Shown one piece after another: positions 25,467 to 35,200 of a stretch of 64,000 bases of DNA (within the stretch, counting starts at the first letter, position 1; each line of letters opens with the position of its first letter). Origin of the DNA: Flavipsychrobacter sp964461535. GTDB lineage: Bacteria > Bacteroidota > Bacteroidia > Chitinophagales > Chitinophagaceae. The stretch is from contig CAYWUY010000007.1 of the NCBI GenBank assembly GCA_964461535.1, positions 1 to 64,000 on the forward strand, written 5' to 3'. Position numbers and translations under genes: made by a program. Below the pieces are notes generated by a model. That model was not told the DNA's origin, searched no databases, and saw only the letters and a list, made by a program, of their open reading frames with translations.

Positions 25467-26906
25467 TTACATCATTTGTTTAGTTAGCCGTCCTAAGGTT
25501 TTTAGTGCGTGTTCTACTTGATGGGTCCACTGCATACCATAGCTAAGTCGTAGACAGTTTTGATATTTATCTTGTAATGTAAACATACTTCCAGGTGCAA
25601 AACTTATTTTATGTTCCATAGCTTCTTGGTATAGCTTATAACTATCAATGTGCTTAGGCAATTCCAGCCATTGTATAAAGCCTCCTTTTGGGGTACTTAG
25701 TTTTACTTCTGACGGGAAATGTTCACCTATTGCTCGAGTGAATTGTAGGCTATTGGAGTGCAGTACTTGTCTTAACTTTCTTAAGTGATGTTCATATCTG
25801 CCATTAGCTAAAAAATTACCTATAGCGGCTTGCTGTGCTGTTGCAGAGGTGATGCTATGATAAAGCTTTAAGCGCATTATTTTATTTAAATATTTTCCCG
25901 GGGCTGTCCATCCTACACGGTATCCGGGCGCTAATGTTTTTGATACGGAAGAACACCATAAAACATTACCTTCTTCGTCAAAAGCTTTACAGGGTTTGGG
26001 GCGGCTTGTGCCAAAGTAAACATCTCCATAAAGATCATCTTCAATGAGAGGAATGCCATGATAAGCTAATAGTTTTACCAAGCTTATTTTCTGTTCATCT
26101 GGCATACAATAGCCCAATGGGTTACTGAAGTTGGTAACAAAAAAGCAGGCCTTTATTTTGTGCCTTTCTATTGCTTTTTTTACATCGTCCGGGTCCACAC
26201 CATTGTCGGGGTCTGTAGGTAATTCCAGTATATTTAGCCCAATACTTTTAGCAAATCTCAACATTCCAAAGTATACCGGGCTTTCTACAGCAATGGTATC
26301 TCCCGGCTGTGTTATTGCTAGTAAACAGTAAGATATAGCATTCATACAGCCCGATGTAGTTACTAAATCTTCAGCCTGTAAATTCCCATCCCATGTTCTG
26401 GCCCATTGTGCTACTTGCCTACGTAGTAGGTCATTACCGGCAATCTGTTCATAGCTAGTGCCGTTGGCAGGTAACGATTGTAGTGCCTGTATCATAGCCT
26501 TATTAAGGCTAGCTAATGGAAGTATTTCGGGTGCAGGTACACTTAACGAAAAACGCATAATGCCGGGTTTGCTAAACTCGTCATATACTTCGCTTATGAT
26601 AGACTCCACATCTTTAGTTTCCACAATAAGTAGTGGGTCGCTTTTAGATATTTTCTTGGGAAATTTTGAAGGATTAAACCTCACAAAATATCCTGACTGT
26701 GGCCTTGATTCTATTAGTCCCTTAGCTTCTAAGTGGTAGTATGCTTGAAGTATAGTGCTGACACTACACTTTTTTAGTTGACTGAGTATACGAACAGAAG
26801 GGAGTTTATCGCCTATTCTCAAGGTTTCATCTAGTATTTGTTGTTGTATACTGTCTGCTAGCTGTAAGTATAAATGTTCATTTTTAGTGCTACCTGTATT
26901 TTTCAT
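25467..26906 (-). CDS. MocR/PdxR-type regulator (GntR wHTH fused to aminotransferase fold)
   Basis: A 479-residue fusion. Residues about 10-80 are a GntR winged helix (LADSIQQQILDETLRIGDKLPSVRILSQ) and about 110-470 a class I aminotransferase fold that binds pyridoxal phosphate. The PLP site is seen in FVTNFSNPLGYCMP and the Schiff-base Lys in SSVSKTLAPGYRVGW. In this family the aminotransferase part senses PLP, an amino acid or a related amine and controls a neighbouring gene; true aminotransferase activity is a less likely alternative. It is divergent from the EamA exporter with an 87-base spacer, so that exporter and perhaps the gene itself are the likely targets. Confidence 0.88.
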   Translation of the reverse strand: MKNTGSTKNEHLYLQLADSIQQQILDETLRIGDKLPSVRILSQLKKCSVSTILQAYYHLEAKGLIESRPQSGYFVRFNPSKFPKKISKSDPLLIVETKDVESIISEVYDEFSKPGIMRFSLSVPAPEILPLASLNKAMIQALQSLPANGTSYEQIAGNDLLRRQVAQWARTWDGNLQAEDLVTTSGCMNAISYCLLAITQPGDTIAVESPVYFGMLRFAKSIGLNILELPTDPDNGVDPDDVKKAIERHKIKACFFVTNFSNPLGYCMPDEQKISLVKLLAYHGIPLIEDDLYGDVYFGTSRPKPCKAFDEEGNVLWCSSVSKTLAPGYRVGWTAPGKYLNKIMRLKLYHSITSATAQQAAIGNFLANGRYEHHLRKLRQVLHSNSLQFTRAIGEHFPSEVKLSTPKGGFIQWLELPKHIDSYKLYQEAMEHKISFAPGSMFTLQDKYQNCLRLSYGMQWTHQVEHALKTLGRLTKQMM

Positions 26907-26938
26907 AACTCTAACTGTTATGGTTAAAATTATGAAAA
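26900..26938. promoter_or_regulatory. Inverted repeat at the MocR start, candidate operator
   Basis: TTTTCATAA (26900-26908) and TTATGAAAA (26930-26938) are exact 9-base inverted copies separated by 21 bases. The left arm covers the MocR start codon and the right arm lies in the divergent promoter region. Spacing of two helical turns plus suits a dimeric regulator; AT-rich chance remains possible. Confidence 0.3.
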
Positions 26939-26993
26939 TTGTATCTGTTTTGTTTCTTTTTTATGTCTCAACTTTGTGTTGAAATTATAATCT

Positions 26994-27944
26994 ATGTCAG
27001 TTACTACTAAAGCCTATCTAGCCTTAATATTTATTTGTATTGTTTGGGGAACTACCTATTTAGCACTAAGAGTAGGGGTTATGTATTATCCTCCATTTTT
27101 GTTTGCCGGAGTTCGTCAAGTGGTTTCCGGTGTCATTCTAGCTGCTGCAGCATTACTAATTAACAAGAAAAAAGACTTTAGCAGAGCCAATATTTTAAAA
27201 CAAATGCTTGTCGGCTTTTTAATGTTGACATTAGGTAATGGTTGTGTTACCTGGGGAGAAAAAACTGTTGAGAGTGGGGTGGCGGCTTTAATATGCTCAT
27301 TGATGCCAATGGTAGCTGTGATGATAAATTTAGGAATGAATAAAACCGAAAAGCTAAACTGGACAATTGCTCTAGGTTTGTTCTTAGGCTTATTGGGAGT
27401 TGGCTTAATTTTTAGGCAAAGTGTAGAGGCATTATCCAATCCTCAGTATTTATTAGGGATACTGGCATTATTGGTAGCTACTTCTTCTTGGGCTTTGGGT
27501 AGTATTATCAATAAGAAAAATGTGAATCCTGTAAATCCAATACTTAATTCGGGTATGCAATTATTTTTTGGTGGTCTTTTTATGCTTTTAATAAGTCCGG
27601 TAGTTGACAACCCACTTCCCGATAATTTATGGCAAAAACAAGGAGTCTATGCTTTAATATATCTTATCATTTTTGGCTCTGTATTGGCATATGCTGCCTA
27701 TATGTTTATTCTTAGTAAACTACCTGTGGGCGTGGCAACAATCTATGCATATGTCAATCCTTTGGTTGCGGTGGTGCTAGGCTATTTTTTAATGTCAGAG
27801 CCATTAAATGCATACACTGCCCTTGCTTTTATATCAATAGCTACGGGCGTTTATGTAGTCAATAAAGGATACCAAAAGCTAAATAAAAAACAAGTAATTA
27901 AACAAAATGCAGTGAGCGAAGAGATGGCTACTGCAACAACATAA
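26994..27944 (+). CDS. EamA/DMT family transporter
   Basis: A 316-residue inner-membrane protein with ten hydrophobic segments formed by two EamA repeats. The first repeat starts ALIFICIVWGTTYLALRVGVMYYPP, a typical opening. The second ends with the conserved PVGVATIYAYVNPLVAVVLGYFLMSEPL. DMT exporters move amino acids, purines or other small metabolites out of the cell. The divergent MocR-type regulator and the aminotransferase gene 19 bases downstream suggest an amino-acid-related substrate, but that is inference from context. Confidence 0.9.
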   Translation: MSVTTKAYLALIFICIVWGTTYLALRVGVMYYPPFLFAGVRQVVSGVILAAAALLINKKKDFSRANILKQMLVGFLMLTLGNGCVTWGEKTVESGVAALICSLMPMVAVMINLGMNKTEKLNWTIALGLFLGLLGVGLIFRQSVEALSNPQYLLGILALLVATSSWALGSIINKKNVNPVNPILNSGMQLFFGGLFMLLISPVVDNPLPDNLWQKQGVYALIYLIIFGSVLAYAAYMFILSKLPVGVATIYAYVNPLVAVVLGYFLMSEPLNAYTALAFISIATGVYVVNKGYQKLNKKQVIKQNAVSEEMATATT

Positions 27945-27963
27945 ACAGCTAAAAATTTATTTT

Positions 27964-29013
27964 ATGGAATACAACATCCTGGTTTCAGAGCAAGCTGAAA
28001 GAAAAGTTACAGACACAAAATCGTTACCATTTGGTAAGGTGCCTACTGAGCATATGTTTATTGCAGAGTATAAAGATGGCAGTTGGCATAATGCTAAAAT
28101 AGTACCTTTTTCAAATTTAACTATGAGTCCGTTTGCACTTTGCTTACATTATGGTCAAACAGTTTTTGAGGGAATGAAGGCATTTAGAATGGATGACGGT
28201 AAAGTGAATATCTTTAGGATGGATAAACACTATGATCGTTTTTGTAAGTCGCTAAGTAGAATGTGTATGCCTCATGTTCCAAAAGCATTATTTATGGAAG
28301 CAATGCATCAATTGATACAGTTAGATAGCGAATGGGTTCCCAATGATGCTGATGGTAGCTTGTATATAAGACCATTTATGATAGCATCTGAGGATAGAAT
28401 AGGTGTAAAAGTATCAGACGAATATTTGTTCATGATAGTGTGTTCTCCGGCCTACCAATATTATGCCAAGCCACTTAGCTTGAAGGTAGAGACTGAATAC
28501 GTAAGAGCTGCAGAAGGGGGCACCGGTGCCGCTAAATGTGGAGGAAACTATGGGGCTGCTTTTTATCCTACAGAATTAGCTAAACAACAAGGTTACGATC
28601 AAGTATTGTGGACTGATGCTAAGCATCATGAATATATAGAAGAGTCAGGAACAATGAATGCAATGTTTGTAATAGACAATACACTTATTACACCAATGCT
28701 GTCTGGTTCTATATTAGATGGGGTAACAAGAGATTCTATGCTTACACTGGCCAAGGATAAGGGTATACGTATAGAAGAAAGAAGAGTAAGTGTGGCAGAG
28801 CTAAAATCAGCATTAGAAAGTGGAGCTCAGGTACAAGCTTTTGGTGCAGGTACTGCAGCTGTAATAGCGCCTATTGAGAAAATAACTATTGACGATAAAA
28901 TGTATCATTGTTATTTAGGTGAAGATGCATTGATGTATCAGTTAAGAGATGAGTTATTGAACATTAGAAAAGGTAAGCAAGCGGATATTCATAACTGGAA
29001 CTACATTATTTAG
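27964..29013 (+). CDS. ilvE: Branched-chain amino acid aminotransferase
   Basis: A class IV PLP aminotransferase that interconverts Leu, Ile and Val with their 2-oxo acids. The 349-residue product is of the longer ilvE type (BCAT group II). Signatures are LHYGQTVFEGMKAFR, the Schiff-base Lys K191 in GTGAAKCGGNYGAAFYP, and EESGTMNAMFV followed by SGSILDGVTRDSML. All catalytic positions look intact. It sits 19 bases after the EamA gene and 4 bases before a GNAT gene, implying one transcript. Substrate range cannot be read more finely. Confidence 0.95.
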   Translation: MEYNILVSEQAERKVTDTKSLPFGKVPTEHMFIAEYKDGSWHNAKIVPFSNLTMSPFALCLHYGQTVFEGMKAFRMDDGKVNIFRMDKHYDRFCKSLSRMCMPHVPKALFMEAMHQLIQLDSEWVPNDADGSLYIRPFMIASEDRIGVKVSDEYLFMIVCSPAYQYYAKPLSLKVETEYVRAAEGGTGAAKCGGNYGAAFYPTELAKQQGYDQVLWTDAKHHEYIEESGTMNAMFVIDNTLITPMLSGSILDGVTRDSMLTLAKDKGIRIEERRVSVAELKSALESGAQVQAFGAGTAAVIAPIEKITIDDKMYHCYLGEDALMYQLRDELLNIRKGKQADIHNWNYII

Positions 29014-29017
29014 TACT

Positions 29018-29467
29018 ATGCACATACCTGTTATTAATAGTAACTATCTCGACTTTACTATAACTAGTGATAAAAGTTTGATGCACCCACAGCAGATACA
29101 TCAGTGGTTATCTACGCAGTCGTATTGGTGTAAAAATATTCCTTATGAAGTATTTAAAACATCATTCGATAACTCATTTACTATTGGCTGTTTATTAGGA
29201 AACAAGCAGCTAGGCTATGCCAGGTTCGTAACTGACTATTCTACTTTTGCTTATCTGGCAGATGTATATGTTGTTGATGAGGTAAGAGGAATGGGCATTA
29301 GTAAAGCCATGATGAGCATTCTTTTAGAGCAAGATTGGGTGAAAAAACTGAGGCGTATTATGCTGGCTACAAAGGATGCTCATGGTTTGTATAGTCAGTA
29401 TGGTTTTAGTGCTTTAGCTACACCTGAAAAAATCATGGAGATAGTAAGACCTAATATTTATGAGTAA
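29018..29467 (+). CDS. GNAT family N-acetyltransferase
   Basis: A 149-residue GNAT-fold protein. The acetyl-CoA loop is in VVDEVRGMGISKAMMSILLEQ (about 86-106; RGMGIS corresponds to the Q/RxxGxG/A motif), preceded by the YLADVYV strand. The C-terminal ATKDAHGLYSQYGFSAL is typical of the subgroup with the YxxxGF ending. The acceptor substrate is unknown. It starts 4 bases after ilvE and is followed by a DUF1572 gene after 22 bases, so it is part of the same operon. Confidence 0.9.
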   Translation: MHIPVINSNYLDFTITSDKSLMHPQQIHQWLSTQSYWCKNIPYEVFKTSFDNSFTIGCLLGNKQLGYARFVTDYSTFAYLADVYVVDEVRGMGISKAMMSILLEQDWVKKLRRIMLATKDAHGLYSQYGFSALATPEKIMEIVRPNIYE

Positions 29468-29489
29468 CAACTAATAAAAAACTATTGAA

Positions 29490-30041
29490 ATGAAATACAT
29501 AGAAAGTACAGTTAAGCTATTTAAAATGTATCAGCAGCTAGGTGAGAAGGCTATGTCTCAGATGACTGATGAACAACTATTTTGGGCTCCTGATACTGAG
29601 AGTAATAGTGTAGCTGTAATAGTAAAGCATCTTTGGGGTAATATGCTTAGCAGGTGGACTGATTTTTTAACCACTGATGGAGAAAAAGCCACAAGGAATA
29701 GAGATGCAGAATTTGAAACAGATGTGTTAAAACGAGAAGAGTTATTGTCGCTTTGGGCCGATGGATGGAATTGTTTGTACACCGCACTAAATTCTGTTAC
29801 TGACAACGATCTAGATCACATTGTATACATAAGAAATGAGGGGCATACTGTAACAGATGCTATCAATAGACAAATAGCGCACTATGCATCTCACGTAGGA
29901 CAAATAGTATACATTGCTAAAATGTGCGCAGGTAGCAGCTGGGTTTCTTTATCTATACCTAGAGGTAAATCGGATGCGTTTAATGCAGAAAAATTTTCTA
30001 AGGATAAAGAACAAAAACATTTTACCGATGGCATGAAATAG
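29490..30041 (+). CDS. DUF1572 (DinB-like) family protein
   Basis: A 183-residue cytoplasmic protein of the DinB-like four-helix bundle group, DUF1572. Members typically carry three metal-binding His; here likely ligands are the His in VIVKHLWGNMLSRWTDFL, and those in the HYASHVGQIVYIAKM helix near residue 135. Many DinB-like proteins are thiol-S-transferases using bacillithiol or mycothiol, which would fit the ytxJ gene elsewhere in the window, but no specific reaction can be assigned. Last gene of the EamA-ilvE-GNAT run; a hairpin terminator follows. Confidence 0.82.
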   Translation: MKYIESTVKLFKMYQQLGEKAMSQMTDEQLFWAPDTESNSVAVIVKHLWGNMLSRWTDFLTTDGEKATRNRDAEFETDVLKREELLSLWADGWNCLYTALNSVTDNDLDHIVYIRNEGHTVTDAINRQIAHYASHVGQIVYIAKMCAGSSWVSLSIPRGKSDAFNAEKFSKDKEQKHFTDGMK

Positions 30042-30067
30042 AAAGCATAAATAATAGTATAGAACAG

Positions 30068-30112
30068 CGCTGCGGATATGTAACATTTGTTACTGTCCGC
30101 AGTTTTATTTTA
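30068..30112 (+). terminator. Rho-independent terminator after the DUF1572 gene
   Basis: ctgcgga (30070-30076) pairs with tccgcag (30096-30102) and an inner gtaaca/tgttac (30080-30085, 30088-30093) extends the hairpin. TTTTATTTT follows. Confidence 0.75.
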
Positions 30113-30145
30113 TTTGAATTTTGAACTACTAAAACACAGTTACTA

Positions 30146-30745
30146 ATGTCAGATTTTTGGAACGCACGTTTTAAGGATGCAGAATACTATTACGGAGTAG
30201 AGCCTAATGAATTTTATAAGTCAGTTATAGATGCAATGCCAGTTGGTAAGCTGTGGGTGCCAGGTGCCGGAGAGGGTAGAGATGCTGTATATGCTGCCAC
30301 CATAGGTTGGGAGTCTTACGCATTTGATGCTAGTGAAATGGGTATGGAAAAGGCAATGCAGCTAGCACAATCTAAAAATGTTAGCATTAATTATGCGTGT
30401 ATGGATGCAGCAGATGTTGATGCTTCTCCCAATACTTTCAGTGCTATTGCAATGATATATTTCCACTTGCCTATGCCGTTAAGACGCATATTTCACAGTA
30501 AGTGTGTCGCTGCTTTAAAGCCTGGAGGCATTATTATAATAGAGGCCTTTCATCCATTACAGTTAAAAAATACTTCCGGTGGGCCTAAGGATATAGGCTT
30601 ACTATATACACTAGAAGATTTAAAACAAGACTTTACAGACTTGGATATTGTAATAGCCAAGCAAGAACAAATTCACCTAAATGAGGGGAAGCACCATGTC
30701 GGATTGGCTGACGTAGTTAGGTGTGTTTTTAAAAAGAAACTATAA
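30146..30745 (+). CDS. Class I SAM-dependent methyltransferase (TehB/TPMT-like)
   Basis: A 199-residue methyltransferase. The opening FWNARFKDAEYYYGVEPNEFYKS and motif I LWVPGAGEGRDAVYAA resemble the TehB/thiopurine-methyltransferase-like group, which methylates thiols, tellurite or other small toxic compounds. YACMDAADVD is motif II/III and the motif IV region reads AIAMIYFHLP. GGIIIIEAFHP is post-II. The true substrate is unknown. The 3' end overlaps the open frame before the next gene; the MBL/rhodanese start codon lies 19 bases after the stop, so cotranscription is likely. Confidence 0.85.
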   Translation: MSDFWNARFKDAEYYYGVEPNEFYKSVIDAMPVGKLWVPGAGEGRDAVYAATIGWESYAFDASEMGMEKAMQLAQSKNVSINYACMDAADVDASPNTFSAIAMIYFHLPMPLRRIFHSKCVAALKPGGIIIIEAFHPLQLKNTSGGPKDIGLLYTLEDLKQDFTDLDIVIAKQEQIHLNEGKHHVGLADVVRCVFKKKL

Positions 30746-30764
30746 TGATTTTAAAATAATTACA

Positions 30765-32171
30765 ATGAAAATAGAACAAATTTATACAGGCTGTTTAGCG
30801 CAAGGTGCATATTACATTACCTCAAAAAATGAAGCGGTAATTATTGATCCACTAAGGGAAATTCAACCATATTTAGATAAGGCAAAAGCCGATGGTGTGA
30901 CCATAAAATATATTTTTGAAACACACTTTCATGCCGATTTTGTTTCGGGTCACTTAGATTTATCTAAAGCAACCGGAGCGCCAATTATTTTCGGACCTAC
31001 AGTTATGCAAACCGGTTATGATAGCATAATAGCTGAAGACGGACAGGTATTTAAAGTGGGAGATGTATCATTTAAATTGCTGCACACTCCTGGGCATACT
31101 ATGGAAAGTAGCTGCTATTTATTAGTAGACGAATCCGGCAAAGATGTTGCTCTTTTTTCTGGTGATACTTTATTTATCGGCGACGTTGGCAGGCCAGATT
31201 TAGCTCAGCATGTAGTAGCAGATTTAACTCAAGAGAAATTAGCTGCACATATGTACGATTCGTTGAGAAATAAAATAATGCCACTCTCTGATGATATTAT
31301 TGTTTATCCGGCTCATGGTGCCGGAAGTGCTTGTGGTAAAAATTTAAGTAAGCAAACTTATGACTCATTAGGCAATCAAAAGAAAACTAACTACGCTCTC
31401 AATCCATCTTTATCCAAGGAAGCTTTTATAAAAGAGTTAACCAATGGACTGACTCAACCGCCTGCATACTTTCCTGAAAATGTACTTATGAATATTAATG
31501 GTTACGATAGTATTGATACTATTTATAAAAGAGGTTCTAAACCACTTACACCCATAGAATTTGCCGCTACTGCAGAAGCAACCGGGGCCGTAATTATTGA
31601 TACAAGACATCAGAACAATTTTGTAAAAGGCTTTATTCCAGGTTCCATATTTATTGGTATAGATGGGAGCTTTGCAGTATGGGTAGGTACATTGGTTACT
31701 GATATTAAACATCCTATATTAATTGTAGCAGATGATGGTAGAGAACATGAGGTAATAACAAGATTGGCAAGAGTAGGGTACGATAATGCTATTGGTTATT
31801 TAGCTGGTGGTTTCGATGCTTGGCAAAATGCTGATATGGATATTGATACAATACAGGAAATAAGTGCTGAGGCTATACCTGATGATAGTGTAATAGTAGA
31901 CGTTAGAAAGAAAAGTGAATATCTGTCAGAGCACGTAGTTGAAGCTATTAATGCTCCATTAGATTATGTAAATGAAAGTATGAAGAGTATAATACCTAAT
32001 AGCCTAAACTATGTGCATTGTGCTAGTGGCTATAGGTCGGTAGTCTTTATCTCCATATTAAAAGCTAGAGGTTACAATAATTTAGTCAATATAAAAGGTG
32101 GTTTTACGGCTATCAAAGCCACAGAAAAATACAAGCTTACAGATTATGTGTGTCCTTCTACCATGCTGTAA
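30765..32171 (+). CDS. MBL-fold persulfide-dioxygenase-like protein with two rhodanese domains
   Basis: A 468-residue fusion. The N-terminal metallo-beta-lactamase domain has THFHADFVSGH (H54, H56, D58, H63), TPGHTMES, SGDTLFIGDVGRPDL and a late PAHG His, as in ETHE1/Blh persulfide dioxygenases that oxidise glutathione or bacillithiol persulfide with a mononuclear iron. Two rhodanese domains follow. The second has an active-site loop HCASGYRS with Cys419. In the first the loop reads ADDGREH, so Ala322 replaces the Cys and it is probably structural. The role is likely in sulfide or persulfide detoxification. An upstream in-frame TTG at 30723 would lie inside the methyltransferase gene, so ATG 30765 is chosen. 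Confidence 0.88.
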   Translation: MKIEQIYTGCLAQGAYYITSKNEAVIIDPLREIQPYLDKAKADGVTIKYIFETHFHADFVSGHLDLSKATGAPIIFGPTVMQTGYDSIIAEDGQVFKVGDVSFKLLHTPGHTMESSCYLLVDESGKDVALFSGDTLFIGDVGRPDLAQHVVADLTQEKLAAHMYDSLRNKIMPLSDDIIVYPAHGAGSACGKNLSKQTYDSLGNQKKTNYALNPSLSKEAFIKELTNGLTQPPAYFPENVLMNINGYDSIDTIYKRGSKPLTPIEFAATAEATGAVIIDTRHQNNFVKGFIPGSIFIGIDGSFAVWVGTLVTDIKHPILIVADDGREHEVITRLARVGYDNAIGYLAGGFDAWQNADMDIDTIQEISAEAIPDDSVIVDVRKKSEYLSEHVVEAINAPLDYVNESMKSIIPNSLNYVHCASGYRSVVFISILKARGYNNLVNIKGGFTAIKATEKYKLTDYVCPSTML

Positions 32172-32200
32172 GTATTTGGTGATGTAGTGAATAAATGTAA

Positions 32201-32235
32201 AAGGGAGCCCTTTCTAGAGCTCCCTAATTTTATTC
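32201..32235. terminator. Bidirectional terminator between the MBL gene and the second CHU_C gene
   Basis: agggagc (32202-32208) pairs with gctccct (32219-32225), 10-base loop, A run before and TTTTATT nearby. Stops lie at 32171 and 32252. Confidence 0.65.
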
Positions 32236-32251
32236 AATTTTATAAGCTGTA

Positions 32252-35200
32252 TTATCTCAGCAAAGTAACATTGCCTTTAGTGTCAACTCTTTGCCCATCC
32301 TTAAACGTAGCATGTATATAGTAAATATATACTCCTTGAGGTTGAGGCGTATCATTAAATCTACCGTCCCATCCTTTACCTTCTGTAGCCTTAGTTTCAT
32401 ACACTAGTTGTCCCCATCTGTTATAGATGTTTAATGTAAATGAAGTTAAACCATGAGTGAGTAAAGAGCGAGGGAAGAAATAATCATTTACACCATCATC
32501 GTTAGGTGAAAAAGAATTTGGTAAGTCTATGTAGCAGTCACGTGCTACTTCTAGAGTGTCACTAGCCACACATCCATAGATAGTTACTTTAGAGGTGTAT
32601 ATACCAGGCTTAGTGGCAACTATGCTTGATGTATTATCTCCGGTATTCCATTCCCAAGTGGCTAATGGGTTGCCACTGTTTATACGGTCCATAATATACA
32701 CCTGACCACCTCCGGCACATAATGATGTGTCTGCACCAAGGTATATGTTAGGTATAGGGTATACTCGTAATTTACGCGTAGTAGTAGCTGTAGGGCATGC
32801 ACGATAGCTAGCAGTAACTGTTATAAAATAGCTAGTAGGTGTACTGCTGGTAAAAGAGTGTTGCACAGAGTTAGTATTGTCTACAATATTACCATCACCT
32901 AGGTTCCATACTATACTAGTAAGACCAATGTTAGTGAATATGCCACCTACAGTTACCATACCTCCACTACAAATGGTAGTGTCGCTTATAGACATGTTTG
33001 CTTGTGCAATAGAGTCTATTTGTATGTATTGTTCAGCAGTGTCATAACAAGGAATATTGTCTTGTACTATTAGTTTTACTAAGTACAGTCCTGTATTGTT
33101 ATATGGGTGAGTAACATTCAATGAAGATGCTGTAGTGCCATCGCCCATATCCCATGCATAGCTAAGACCTAATCCTGTAGATGTATTAGTAAATGTTATT
33201 GGTGTTTGTTGGCACACTGTATCCGATGGTACTGTAAACCCGGCAGATATTTTTTCATTTAGAGTAAATGTTACCATCATGCTATCTACACACTCTGTAT
33301 TAGTTATAATAAGCTTGGCAGAATAAGTGCCACTAGCTAAGTGCAGATAAACATGTGTAGGATTTTTAGCAGTATCTGTACCTCCATCACTAAAGTACCA
33401 TCTGTATGACAGCCCTGCGGTTGATCCTACAACAAAATTAGAGTCAGATGTAGATAGGTTTGTAAAGCGCAATGTATCTCCTTTACATCCCTGAGATATA
33501 TTATAGGTAAAAGATGCATTTAGTTCTGGCTGTTGTATGGTTATGGGGCCTAGTATAGGAGAAATACATCCCGCAGTATAGTTAGGACAATTACCTAATG
33601 TTTTTACATAGATATTGCTATATGTGCCGGCAGGCATACCATTTAGTGTTATAGTGCCAGATGCACTTACCGTGGCCACTACTGGCGACATTACAGAGCT
33701 ATTGTAAGTGTAAAATAAACTGTCTACTTGTCCCGGTTGCAATCCGCTTATTACTAGTTTACCATTGTTAAATCCGCACGAACTTACATTCGTAGCAGTA
33801 ACTGTCCCTATTGTTATTGGTGGGTTCGTCAGTACAATTGGTGGTAAAGGTGTAGATCTACATCGTCCGTAGGATACCACTATGTTACTATAAGTACCTG
33901 CACATAAGTTGCTTAGTGTTATTTCTCCCGATGTAGGCACCAGTATAACTTGTGTATTTACGAAAGTGCCCATATAAGTATATCTTATAGTATCTAGCTC
34001 TCCCGGGTTGAGGCCACTAAGTTTTATAAAGCCGTCGTTGGCTCCACAGTATGTTGGGTTAGACATAGTAGGAATAGGCGTTACAAAAGCAGCGGCAGGT
34101 AGGTTAATATCGTAACGGCCATTGCAGAACATCGATAGATTACTATATATAATTATGGAGTCGGCTGTAGCCGGTAATGTGTCATAAAATGTGCCGGTTA
34201 TGGCTAATGTAGAATCAATGACATTGCCCGATGCGTCCAGTATTTGTGTATGCCATGGAAGTCCATCTCCACTAGGAGTAAAGGCTATAATAGCATCTCC
34301 TGTGCAGGTGACGGGTTGTACTATAGCCGATGATAACCCAGGTATAGGAAGTATAGCTATGGTAAAAGCCAAAGTTTGTTGATTAGAGATAGGGCAGTTA
34401 TCATCTTTAACATTAACGAAGAAGGTATAGAAGCCTGTAGTAACGCCGGTTGAAGTCCAGGATACTGTAGCTACAGGGTTAGGGGTACCATTACCTGTTA
34501 CTGAGAAGGTAGCACCCATAGGTACACCTGTAGTAGTAAGTGTTAGGTTTTTCGTTGGGTCGTCTGACACACCGGCAATGCTAACTGAAAATGCACCACT
34601 GTTTGCACATATTCTGTAGTGCGTGCTATCTTCTACAGTTCCTCCTGATGAAGATGTGAAGTTTGCTCTAGGAGGTGTTCCTGTGCAGGTAAGCGTTTTA
34701 AACGTCATTTCACGCATGCTAGAGCCTATCAGTACCCCATTTCTATATTCTCTTATGTTATATACTACTAGTGAACGCTGTATAATGTCAGGAGTAAAAG
34801 AAATTTGACCGGTCAGAGGGTCGAAACTAAAAGCCCCCGCATATGTGTGTAGTGGATTAGCTCCACTGTATGGATATGTAGTTACATAGTTTACGTAGTT
34901 CGATGTTCCCACACATGGGTTTGTACTCGGAGTTTCCGGTGCATGTATCAAGTTGAAAACCAAACTATCACCATCTGCATCTACAGCTCCCGGATTATAG
35001 TTACTGTTAGCATTCACACAAAAGAAAGGTACCGGTAGTATAGTTAATATAGGGCTAGAGTTGGGTAGTGTGGTGGTATTGTCTAGAGTGTCTATCAACT
35101 GCATAGTAGATACGCCTCCAGTAATGTTTGTAATCGTTGTAGCTCTTCCTGCTGTAGCCCCGGAAGATTGATACCCATTGAACATAAAACGCCAAAAGTG

